NCBI GenBank assembly: GCA_047616325.1 | Contig: JBLHGN010000113.1 | Span: forward strand, 1-10,787 | Source: JBLHGN01 sp047616325 | GTDB lineage: Bacteria > Pseudomonadota > Gammaproteobacteria > Pseudomonadales > Cellvibrionaceae | Direction: 5' to 3' | DNA length: 10,787 bases | In this document: piece after piece, positions 1-5,595 of the stretch | Position numbering within the stretch: position 1 is the first letter of the stretch | Layout of the letters: each line of letters opens with the position of its first letter | The notes under the pieces: model-generated | Database searches by the model: none | Seen by the model: the letters and a program-made list of their open reading frames with translations, nothing else | What the model was told of the DNA's origin: nothing | Program-made: the position numbers and the translations under genes

Positions 1-1
1 C

Positions 2-106
2 CAAGGCGGTCAAGAATATATCGAAGAAAATGAGGCAGCTGGACAAAGATACACGAGCAGTCTTGGGCTATCTGAAAATGACGAAGAATACACAGAGGGC
101 CTGTAG
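2..106 (+). CDS. C-terminal end of an unidentified protein (5' truncated)
   Basis: An open frame enters from the left edge and runs 34 codons to a TAG stop. The visible residues are strongly acidic and polar, starting QGGQEYIEENEAAGQ and ending with LSENDEEYTEGL. No catalytic motif, membrane segment or recognisable domain is visible in so short a tail. The coding call rests on an uninterrupted frame up to the edge and a protein-like composition. The other frames here are closed by early stops. The helicase gene follows on the same strand after about 120 bp that contain its own likely promoter, so the two are probably separate transcription units. I do not recognise the family. Confidence 0.5.
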   Translation, partial: QGGQEYIEENEAAGQRYTSSLGLSENDEEYTEGL

Positions 107-180
107 TGCTTGACGCCTGAAGCTAGAGCAAATTCGCCCTGCCGTTATGGGCATCCTTAGGGCCAAACCTTAAGCCTTGC

Positions 181-189
181 TGCTATACT
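181..189 (+). promoter_or_regulatory. Likely extended -10 promoter of the DEAD-box helicase gene
   Basis: TGC followed directly by TATACT matches the extended -10 pattern (TGnTATAAT, five of six in the hexamer). It would place the transcription start near 196 and give a leader of about 33 nt before the ATG at 229. No good -35 hexamer lies 16-18 bp upstream, which is common for extended -10 promoters. The call is from pattern only. Confidence 0.35.
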
Positions 190-228
190 TGCAGATCCTC
201 GCCTTATTAGCCATTTATCAGAGACTCT

Positions 229-1437
229 ATGCCATTTTCAGCTCTTGGATTGTGCGATCCTATTTTGCAAGCCATTAAAGATCTAGGCTATTCAAGCCCT
301 ACGCCTATTCAAAAGCAAGCCATACCCGTAATTCTGTCTGGTAAAGATTTAATTGCCACCGCTCAAACCGGAACGGGTAAAACGGCCGCTTTTGTGTTGC
401 CTATTTTGGAGGTGTTTAATAAAGACCATAAGCTACGAGGTAAACGCATTCGTGCGCTTATTCTTACGCCTACCCGTGAGCTGGCGGTGCAAGTTGAAGC
501 AGATGTTTCGGAATATAGTAAACATCTAAACCTAAGCTCCATGGCCATATATGGCGGTGTTGATTCGGAATCGCAAAAACAGCGTTTAATTGAAGGTGTA
601 GACATCTTAGTTGCCACGCCGGGCAGGTTGCTTGATTTAGCCTATCAGCGCGCATTGCACTTTGACGAACTTGAAGTGCTTGTGTTGGATGAAGCGGACA
701 GAATGGTGGATATGGGGTTTGTTGATGATATAAATAAGATTATTGATCGCTTGCCTGAAGCGCGTCAGAACTTATTGTTCTCAGCTACCATGAATCAAGA
801 TGTTCGGGATCTGACTGATGATTTTTCTGATAGTAAGAGCAGTGGTGCGGCAGTTGAGATAACCATTTCACCTAAGGTGACAACGGCACCTTCTATCACG
901 CAGTGGTTAATTACGGTAGACAAAGACACAAAGTCCGCGCTACTTAGTCACTTAATTAAAGAGCAGAAATGGCGTCAGGCGCTCATTTTTATTGAAAAGA
1001 AACATGGCGCTGCCAAGTTGGTAAGCCAGCTAGAAAAACGTGGTATTACAGCGGAAGCTATTCATGGCGATAGAAGTCAGGCCATGCGCGAAAAAATATT
1101 GGCCGATTTTAAATCTGGCGATCTGAAATATTTGGTGGCCACTGGCGTAGCGGCCCGCGGCATTGATATTGGTAAACTTAGCCGTGTTGTTAATTACGAT
1201 CTGCCTTTTAAACCAGAAGAATACATTCACCGTATTGGTAGAACGGGCCGTGCTGGTGAGGCGGGTGAAGCTATCTCTTTTGTTGCAATGGGCGATTTTA
1301 AAAACCTTTGTGCCATTGAAAGTCGCTTAAACCACTTAATTGATCGAAAAGAGATTGAAGGCTTTCCGGTCAGAAAAGTAGTGCCTATTTCAATTTTAAA
1401 TTATGTTCGTAAGAGTAAGAGTAAGCCTATGGCTTGA
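229..1437 (+). CDS. DEAD-box ATP-dependent RNA helicase, RhlE-like
   Basis: This is a complete 402-aa DEAD-box helicase that unwinds or remodels RNA with ATP in the cytoplasm. All core motifs are visible in order. The Q motif is around residues 21-33 (YSSPTPIQ, Gln28), motif I is AQTGTGKT (45-52), Ia is PTREL (81-85), Ib is TPGR (130-133) and II is DEAD (154-157). Motif III is SAT (185-187), V is VATGVAARGIDI (303-314) and VI is HRIGRTGR (334-341). The block DEADRMVDMGF is close to the RhlE subgroup version. The protein stops soon after the second RecA-like domain with a short basic tail, so it lacks the long C-terminal extension found in DeaD/CsdA or many RhlE proteins. The ATG is preceded only by a weak AGAG. 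Such helicases often act in ribosome assembly or RNA decay, but the exact substrate cannot be read from sequence. RhlE assignment is inference, so no symbol is given. Confidence 0.95.
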   Translation: MPFSALGLCDPILQAIKDLGYSSPTPIQKQAIPVILSGKDLIATAQTGTGKTAAFVLPILEVFNKDHKLRGKRIRALILTPTRELAVQVEADVSEYSKHLNLSSMAIYGGVDSESQKQRLIEGVDILVATPGRLLDLAYQRALHFDELEVLVLDEADRMVDMGFVDDINKIIDRLPEARQNLLFSATMNQDVRDLTDDFSDSKSSGAAVEITISPKVTTAPSITQWLITVDKDTKSALLSHLIKEQKWRQALIFIEKKHGAAKLVSQLEKRGITAEAIHGDRSQAMREKILADFKSGDLKYLVATGVAARGIDIGKLSRVVNYDLPFKPEEYIHRIGRTGRAGEAGEAISFVAMGDFKNLCAIESRLNHLIDRKEIEGFPVRKVVPISILNYVRKSKSKPMA

Positions 1438-1666
1438 ATTACGTAAATACCTTATAACAGGGCATTGGTTGAAGCTGCATCCGATAACAATGGAAGTTCA
1501 AAGGCCAGTGATGTTTTGGGTATCTCTAACAGCTAGAGAATTTGTATTTAGGGTGTTGTGGTTGCTCATTGTTAGTTGCTACTGCGCTTGGTGCGTCATA
1601 CTCAGGCAGAAACGAGGGGGGCTAAGGTGTCAGCTAAGGCATTTTTATGTTAACGCACTAAACAAA
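1438..1666. other. Non-coding gap after the helicase gene, nothing recognised
   Basis: No convincing gene, RNA or terminator for the helicase is visible here on either strand. A plus-strand open frame crosses it from inside the helicase gene, but it has no ribosome binding site and its product is unlike a real protein. The next supported elements are the minus-strand hairpin and small ORF that begin at 1660. Confidence 0.4.
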
Positions 1667-1690
1667 GGCCATCGTGAAAATTCGATGGCC
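1660..1690 (-). terminator. Rho-independent terminator-like hairpin, minus strand
   Basis: Read on the minus strand, GGCCATCG and CGATGGCC form a perfect 8-bp G+C-rich stem around an 8-nt loop (AATTTTCA), followed at once by TTTGTTT. On the plus strand the hairpin is followed by ATTGCTT, a poorer tail, so the minus direction fits better. It lies about 40 bp behind the stop of the 31-codon ORF at 1730-1825 and would end that transcript. Confidence 0.55.
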
Positions 1691-1729
1691 ATTGCTTACC
1701 TAACTTGTGTTCATTCATATTGTAGGACT

Positions 1730-1825
1730 CTACTGTTGTGCAATTGAAACGGCCATTTTTACACCACTAGATGTAGTTGTTTGCAATAAGCAAACGCCTG
1801 CACCGAGTGATGTAAATCTGTCCAT
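1730..1825 (-). CDS. Candidate small protein, 31 aa, unknown function
   Basis: This short frame begins ATG with MDRFTSLGAGVCLLQ and ends with VKMAVSIAQQ and a TAG stop. The support is from context: an AGGGGG Shine-Dalgarno stretch sits 7 nt before the ATG, among the strongest in the window, and a hairpin with a T-rich tail follows the stop on the same strand. The peptide is neutral, mildly hydrophobic and has one Cys. It has no clear signal peptide or long membrane segment. It follows the lysine-rich ORF at 1865-1979 on the same strand by about 40 bp, so the two could share a transcript. I do not recognise the family. The alternative is a remnant of a longer gene or a small RNA with fortuitous coding signals. 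Confidence 0.4.
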   Translation of the reverse strand: MDRFTSLGAGVCLLQTTTSSGVKMAVSIAQQ

Positions 1826-1864
1826 TTCAATTCCCCCTCGCGATGAGCCGCTTATTCACTGGCA

Positions 1865-1979
1865 CTAATTGCTTAAAACGCTGGTTACGGTTTTCTTGGA
1901 CGCCTTAGCCGCTTTCTTTTTTTGTCGTTAAAAGCGGTTTATTTTTGGGGTTTTTTTTACTGTCTTGTCCTTTACTCAT
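1865..1979 (-). pseudogene. Small lysine-rich protein gene, apparently frameshifted
   Basis: Read on the minus strand, an ATG with GGAAAG about 6 nt upstream starts MSKGQDSKKNPKNKP. That start resembles a family of very small, lysine-rich gammaproteobacterial proteins of unknown function that begin MSKGQ or MAKGQ; I recall the family from memory and cannot verify it here. The frame as given stops at 1905 after 24 residues. Removing one A from the A7 run (1919-1925 region) restores a frame through KAAKASKKTVTSVLSN to a TAG at 1865, for 37 residues. The continued Lys/Ala-rich character after the correction argues that the shift is recent or is a sequencing error. A weak promoter-like pair (GGCCAA at 2026-2031 and GTCATA at 2003-2008 on plus, 17 bp apart) lies upstream. 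It may be an intact 24-aa ORF instead. Confidence 0.4.
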
Positions 1980-2057
1980 TATGCTTTCCACTTACTAGTA
2001 AGGTCATAAACCTAAAGCTAGTTTGGGCCAACCTAAGGGCTGTTGTTACCAATGACT

Positions 2058-2479
2058 TACCCGTTTGCGATTCACCTGACGCCCAATACGACGCAAATAG
2101 TCGCGCATTTTGCGACTTCCATAAAATGGGTGACAAGTATACTCTTCGTCAATCAGTCGCATTAAGTTAAGGTTCTCTTCTGTTTCGGCTGCCCAATCTG
2201 TATTCAGGTAGTAACTCGCGCGAGGTAAACTCAATAATTCACATTGTCGCATAATACTTAGCTGCCTGTGATCGCGCTCAATCAGCACGATTTTCTCAGG
2301 GTTGCTCAGTTTAGATATCCCGTCTTTTTTTTAAGCCAATCTACTTCTACTTTCAGCCGCCCAATTTGACTGTATAGCTTGTCCTTTTCATCTTCGGAAT
2401 CGCTAGATTGTTGACTTTTTCACCTGCTGAAGATGTCAGCCGATTCGTCGAGTAACAACTTTTTCCATGCATTAACCTG
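2058..2479 (-). pseudogene. IS3-family transposase remnant (OrfA tail plus OrfB start)
   Basis: The minus strand encodes part of the two-frame transposase of an IS3-family element. The OrfA portion (2479 to 2306) reads QVNAWKKLLLDESADIFS, then an in-frame TGA at 2420-2422, then DKLYSQIGRLKVEVDWLKKK, the typical end of OrfA. An A8 run (T8 on plus, 2325-2332) is the usual slippery site, and the OrfB frame lies exactly at -1. OrfB continues as LSNPEKIVLIERDHRQLS, then LIDEEYTCHPFYGSRKMRDY and VNRKRV. Homology stops abruptly at about 2058, before the DDE catalytic core, and a stop follows at 2046. No helix-turn-helix start, inverted terminal repeats or rest of the core are present. It is a dead fragment, truncated at both ends and also broken by a nonsense codon. 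Confidence 0.85.
2325..2332 (-). other. A8 slippery sequence of the IS3 remnant
   Basis: Eight adenines on the minus strand sit at the OrfA DWLKKK codons. A -1 slip there leads straight into the OrfB frame, which is closed by a TAA immediately upstream of the run. This is the classical programmed-frameshift layout of IS3 elements, kept in an otherwise dead copy. Confidence 0.6.
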
Positions 2480-2815
2480 TATTAGACGCTTGTGGTGGCT
2501 CTGCGGTAGGTTCTGATTATAGCTTTCTAGAGGTGAATATATTTCCGGGAACCGGAAAAAAGATTTTTTGGCGCGATATGTATCTTGTTGAGGTGTGCGC
2601 TACGAAAATGGGTTAAGCGAATGTTGCGACTAAGGTGGCAACTGTTTTACTTTTGAAATGCATATCTATTCTGGCTTTACTCATATGTTTTGTGGTGAGC
2701 CTACAAAGATCAGATAAGACCGAATTTAGCTGTTTGGTGGCCGGGGGCTGCGAGCAATTTTGCTTTTTAGATGATAGAATGCGCGCGAAAATCTAATACG
2801 GAACAAATGATATAA
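2480..2815. other. Non-coding gap between IS remnant and the 79-aa gene
   Basis: No supported gene is visible on either strand. The one structural item is a perfect palindrome at 2542-2558 (TTTCCGG, loop GAA, CCGGAAA) followed by an A- and T-rich stretch. Its role is unknown, and it could be a terminus remnant of a mobile element or a weak terminator. The promoter of the following gene presumably lies in the last 80 bp, but no hexamer pair is good enough to call. Confidence 0.35.
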
Positions 2816-3055
2816 ATGACCACACTTTACGAAATCATAGAGCTCCCCAATGGCGATGTAACCCTGCAAAGAGCTGACGACAGTGGCGAGCCCTTGGTAA
2901 GTATTCGGTTCTCGGAGGAGTCTATTTACTTTCTTAACCAGTCAAAAATTGAAGTTGCAAAGGCAATGATAGAGGCAGGTTTGGAGGCGGCTAGTGAAAT
3001 GCATGAGACTGATGAGCAAGACCCAGCAGATGTAGCCGACAACGTATTTCACTAA
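2816..3055 (+). CDS. Small conserved hypothetical protein, 79 aa
   Basis: The product begins MTTLYEIIELPNGDVTLQRA, has a middle SIRFSEESIYFLNQSKIEVA and ends in a very acidic tail (HETDEQDPADVAD). I recognise it as a type of short gammaproteobacterial hypothetical protein found near lexA/sulA in pseudomonads; that context is from memory. No enzyme motif, signal peptide or membrane segment is visible. The first 40 residues look like a small beta sheet and residues 42-62 like a helix. An ATG is used, with a GGAA upstream at wider than ideal spacing; an earlier ATG at 2807 is closed by TAA two codons later. The gene converges on sulA with 60 bp between stops. Function is unknown. Confidence 0.8.
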   Translation: MTTLYEIIELPNGDVTLQRADDSGEPLVSIRFSEESIYFLNQSKIEVAKAMIEAGLEAASEMHETDEQDPADVADNVFH

Positions 3056-3063
3056 ACATTCAT

Positions 3064-3083
3064 ACATTCACAATGTTGAATGT
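3064..3083. other. Hairpin between converging genes, possible weak terminator
   Basis: ACATTCA and TGAATGT form a perfect 7-bp stem with a 6-nt loop, midway between the stops of the 79-aa gene and sulA. The stem is A+T rich and has no strong T tract on the plus side. Its position suits a bidirectional terminator, but its strength is doubtful. Confidence 0.3.
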
Positions 3084-3115
3084 GTTCGGCTTGGGCTCGA
3101 TAGCTAAACTCGAAA

Positions 3116-3508
3116 TTAGGCTCTATAACGCAGTACCAGGCCCCTCGTGCCACCAATTCTAGCGGCAGTTTCAAGATTTGCTCGGTCTTTGTCGCCAAGT
3201 GAACTCAGATTAGCCGCAACAGCAGCACTGGTGCCGTTGCGCAATGCTTCCCAGAGCACCCAAAGTGTTTCTTCGTCGTTTCGTGTATGAATGAGCCTAA
3301 CGCGTTGTTTGTCGAAGCCAAAACCGTCAAAGTTTTTTTTGGAACCCCCTTTAGGGGCTATCCATGTAAACCATCTGTCTTTGGTTTGTTGGCTTAAGTG
3401 GGCAAGCATCGGCATTATCATAAGCTGGTTTGAAGGGCCTGAATTCGCCATCAAAATTTCGGTAATGCCAGCGGGGTTTGCTCTTGTTTGCGTTGCATAA
3501 TTCAACAT
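3116..3508 (-). CDS. sulA: SOS cell-division inhibitor SulA
   Basis: SulA binds FtsZ in the cytoplasm and blocks septum formation during DNA damage. The 130-aa product carries the family core: NQLMIMPMLAHLSQQTKDRW (residues 27-46) followed by FTWIAPKG matches the LLLLPLLQQLGQQSRW...LTP region of E. coli SulA as I remember it. The C-terminal half has EALRNGTSAAVAANL (88-101) and ends ARIGGTRGLVLRYRA, comparable to the family's GxxxGFIMRP end. It is shorter than the E. coli protein (169 aa), mostly at both ends. The start is the ATG just 2 nt after the lexA stop, with GAGG from the lexA end as its Shine-Dalgarno at rather long spacing. Co-transcription with lexA, as in Pseudomonas, puts it under SOS control. 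The lack of a long C-terminal tail may affect turnover by Lon, which is inference. Confidence 0.88.
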   Translation of the reverse strand: MLNYATQTRANPAGITEILMANSGPSNQLMIMPMLAHLSQQTKDRWFTWIAPKGGSKKNFDGFGFDKQRVRLIHTRNDEETLWVLWEALRNGTSAAVAANLSSLGDKDRANLETAARIGGTRGLVLRYRA

Positions 3509-3510
3509 AT

Positions 3511-4116
3511 CTATAATCCTCGGCGAATAACGCCAACACTCAATCCTTCAATAGAGAAATTTTCATCCCGTAAATCTACTTTGATAACGCTGAAGTCTGA
3601 GTTTTCAGGCCACAGCTCTACTACCGACTTGTTTCTGTCTCGCTTAAAGCGCTTTACTGTAACTTCATCCTCAATTCTAGCTACAACAACTTCCCCATTG
3701 CGCACTTGGTCGGTCTTATGAACAGCGAGTAGGTCACCATCCAGAATACCCACATCTCTCATGCTCATGCCGTGCACAGTAAGCAGGTAATCGGCTGTCG
3801 GCCGAAAAAAGCCTTCGGGAATATCAAAATATTCTTCAATGTTTTGTTCTGCAAGAATAGGGTTTCCCGCGGCAACTCGACCTATAAGTGGAATGCCAGA
3901 GAAGCTTTCGGGCAGTCGTATGCCCCTGGACGCACCCGGTATCATCTCGATAGCCCCCTTTTTTGCTAGGGCTTTCAGGTGTTCTTCTGCGGCATTTGCA
4001 GATTTGAAACCAAGTATTTTGGCAATTTCTGCTCGAGTAGGGGGGTAGCCGGTATCACTAATGTGGTGTTTTATAAGATCGAGTATTTCTTGTTGTCTTG
4101 CCGTTAGTTTAATCAT
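3511..4116 (-). CDS. lexA: LexA, SOS-response transcriptional repressor
   Basis: LexA is a dimeric repressor of the SOS regulon that self-cleaves when RecA filaments form. With the ATG at 4116 the protein is 201 aa. It has an N-terminal winged helix (LTARQQEILD, then YPPTRAEIAKILGFKSANAA as recognition region, residues 24-43), a cleavage site Ala83-Gly84 (GRVAAGNP), nucleophile Ser118 (HGMSMRD) and general base Lys155 (VTVKRF). An in-frame ATG at 4131 would add five residues (MRVLT). I prefer 4116 because TGAGAG lies 8 nt before it as a ribosome binding site, whereas the upstream ATG has none, and because MIKLTARQQE matches the usual LexA start. It is the first gene of a two-gene operon with sulA. 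Two LexA-box-like sites about 155-190 bp upstream point to autoregulation. Confidence 0.97.
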   Translation of the reverse strand: MIKLTARQQEILDLIKHHISDTGYPPTRAEIAKILGFKSANAAEEHLKALAKKGAIEMIPGASRGIRLPESFSGIPLIGRVAAGNPILAEQNIEEYFDIPEGFFRPTADYLLTVHGMSMRDVGILDGDLLAVHKTDQVRNGEVVVARIEDEVTVKRFKRDRNKSVVELWPENSDFSVIKVDLRDENFSIEGLSVGVIRRGL

Positions 4117-4268
4117 GGTCAAAACTCTCATGTTTAGTTTTTCGATGGTCAGCCCAGGCTGGGTAAGCCATCAATAGCCCCACAGAATGTCTACCAGATA
4201 ACAATTAAGGCGTCTTGGAAAACATCGTGATGCATTTTTTTAGGGTTCAGGCGTATCTCGTTCTGCGT

Positions 4269-4284
4269 TTGTACGTATATACAG
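4269..4284. promoter_or_regulatory. LexA box, promoter-distal copy
   Basis: On the minus strand this reads CTGT, ATATACGT, ACAA, matching the CTGT-N8-ACAG gammaproteobacterial SOS box at seven of eight fixed positions, with the A/T-rich alternation typical of the spacer. It lies just downstream of the TATAAT of the lexA promoter, around the expected transcription start, where bound LexA would block the polymerase. Confidence 0.7.
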
Positions 4285-4287
4285 TAA

Positions 4288-4303
4288 GTGTTATTATATA
4301 CAG
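4288..4303. promoter_or_regulatory. LexA box overlapping the lexA -10
   Basis: On the minus strand this reads CTGT, ATATAATA, ACAC, again seven of eight fixed positions of CTGT-N8-ACAG. Its spacer contains TATAAT. The centres of the two boxes are 19 bp apart, close to two helical turns, similar to the paired boxes before E. coli lexA. Paired boxes allow cooperative repression and delayed induction. Confidence 0.75.
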
Positions 4304-4320
4304 TGTATTGTATGGCGCAA
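4293..4320 (-). promoter_or_regulatory. Sigma-70 promoter of lexA-sulA
   Basis: On the minus strand TTGCGC (4320-4315) and a perfect TATAAT (4298-4293) are separated by 16 bp. The -35 matches only TTG of TTGACA plus one further base at best, but the -10 is consensus and lies inside a LexA box. Transcription would start near 4286 and leave a leader of about 170 nt before the lexA ATG, which is long. No ORF or clear structure fills that leader. Confidence 0.55.
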
Positions 4321-4321
4321 G

Positions 4322-4912
4322 TTTATTTTGCCTATTTTTCTTGCGGGGGTATTTTGGTGACGTCAAAAGCTTCCAGTGGGCGCATAAGTCTGTTCTGCGT
4401 TTTGTCATTACGTAAGACGATGAAACGCGGTCCCTAGGTGCGTATAGGCGCCAGCTAGTGGTTGATGCGGTTTTAAGGATTAATGTGCTACCGGTCACGC
4501 TAGAGTGTCGAAATTGTTTGCACAATCAATAGCTTATAGTTGCCTGAGTAATTTGAGTTGTATTTTTTTTGGGTGAAATATGTACATATTGATAAGCCTT
4601 ACTCACAAAGACTGCAAAATATGGACTTGCTTTTGTGATTTGTGACCGCTGCCTCATTTTAAATGGTGGTGGGTGTATTTAACATCTTCTCGATACCTGT
4701 TTTAATGTGCCCCACTACCGCGGCTTGATGTGAATAAATGATGTTCGCATAAAGTATTAGGGGGCTTTGAATTGATGGTAGTATGTTTTTGAGTCTCAAT
4801 AGTAAATGTTGGTTCTTGGAGACACCCCTAAAAAATGCTGTGATGACAACTGCGGTGAATTAGTGGCGAGTCGTTCAGTATTAAATTTATTAACTTAAAA
4901 GGAGCTGTGAAA
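4322..4912. other. Long intergenic region between lexA promoter and hcp
   Basis: About 590 bp separate the lexA promoter from hcp. Short open frames on both strands lack ribosome binding sites and look random. I see no tRNA, no clear sigma-54 (-24/-12) site and no convincing sigma-70 pair for hcp. Two weak dyads are present: an interrupted one around 4607-4638 (CACAAA ... TTTGTG with GCAA/TTGC inside) and GTCTCAA with TTGGAGAC around 4793-4825. Either could be a regulator site for the secretion genes. The hcp ribosome binding site GGAG is at 4901-4904. Confidence 0.4.
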
Positions 4913-5395
4913 ATGGCAATATATTTAACGTATGGCGAAATTGTTGGCAACGTAACTGCAGAGGGTTTTGTTGATCATATTAAAGTGGAAGCGTGTAATT
5001 TTGGAATCGCTCGCGGTATAGACATGGAGGCTGGCAATATGTCCAACCGTGAGGCATGTCGTCCAGTGCTTAGTGAATTTAACTTTACCCATAAAGCCGA
5101 TAATTCAGTTACAGAATTTTTTAATGAATCTGTGACCGGATCAAAGGGTACAACAGCAGTCTTCAAGTTTGTGCAAACGGGTACCGATGCAGTAGAAGAA
5201 TTTATGAGCTACGAATTACTCGATTGTTTGGTTAGTGGCTATTCGATTTCTGCGGATGCCACTGGTGATCCCATCGAGAATATCTCGCTAAGCTATTCCC
5301 AGATAAACGTTAACTACTACGACTTTGACAAGACCAACAAAGGCGCTAGCCCCAAGCGTCGCGGCTACGACCTTACTACAGCTAAGCCGTTGTAA
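4913..5395 (+). CDS. hcp: Hcp, T6SS tube protein
   Basis: Hcp forms hexameric rings that stack into the inner tube of the T6SS and is expelled with VgrG on firing, often carrying small effectors in its lumen. The 160-aa product shows the typical start MAIYLTYGEIVGNVTAEGF and the family blocks IDMEAGNMSNREACRP, DNSVTEFF, VTGSKGTTAVFKFVQTG, LLDCLVSGYSISADATGDP, NISLSYSQINVNYY and the end GYDLTTAKPL. Its length is standard for Hcp without a C-terminal effector fusion. I chose ATG 4913 because the GGAG is 8 nt before it; the GTG at 4907 is only 2 nt from that sequence. A terminator-like hairpin follows and vgrG starts 200 bp downstream, so hcp may be transcribed at a higher level than the rest. 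Confidence 0.95.
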   Translation: MAIYLTYGEIVGNVTAEGFVDHIKVEACNFGIARGIDMEAGNMSNREACRPVLSEFNFTHKADNSVTEFFNESVTGSKGTTAVFKFVQTGTDAVEEFMSYELLDCLVSGYSISADATGDPIENISLSYSQINVNYYDFDKTNKGASPKRRGYDLTTAKPL

Positions 5396-5434
5396 ATTAG
5401 GTAGCTTGTTACAAAGCATAGGAGTACATGGCCT

Positions 5435-5464
5435 GCACAATTGTGTGGGTTGTGCGCTCTTTTT
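5435..5464 (+). terminator. Terminator-like hairpin after hcp
   Basis: GCACAA and TTGTGC pair around a 9-nt loop and are followed after a few bases by TCTTTTT. The stem is short (6 bp, extendable by little) but the T run and the place 40 bp behind the hcp stop fit a partial terminator. This would allow abundant hcp mRNA with some read-through into vgrG. Confidence 0.45.
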
Positions 5465-5595
5465 GCGGTTAAGTTAGATTGAGTAATATAATAAGCGCCG
5501 AGTTTATAACCGAGTTTATAAAGTAATATTCTTTGTTCAATGGAAACTGCGGTGTATATCTGCGAAAAAATGGAACTTAAGGTAAACGCTGTCTT

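Noticed and set aside
1403..1747. 114-codon plus-strand frame overlapping the helicase end
   Set aside because: It starts inside the helicase gene in another frame, has no ribosome binding site, and covers the minus-strand hairpin and small ORF. The product has no protein-like pattern.
1730..1825. Membership of the 31-aa ORF in the YjfB-type putative motility family
   Set aside because: Only the MD start and a short helix-like pattern agree; the typical VLKKAxDIQ core is missing.
1922..2170. 82-codon plus-strand frame
   Set aside because: It lies opposite the lysine-rich mini-gene and the IS3 OrfB fragment, both of which have recognisable products on the minus strand.
3351..3539. 62-codon minus-strand frame overlapping lexA and sulA
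   Set aside because: It is a shadow frame across the lexA-sulA junction. The real genes are clear in the other frames.
4247..4525. 92-codon minus-strand frame upstream of lexA
   Set aside because: It runs through the lexA promoter and both LexA boxes, has no ribosome site and a random, Arg/Ser/Thr-rich composition.
4629..4655. Possible CRP site (TGTGA motifs) before hcp
   Set aside because: The two GTGA motifs are in direct orientation and not inverted with 6-bp spacing, so they do not make a CRP half-site pair.
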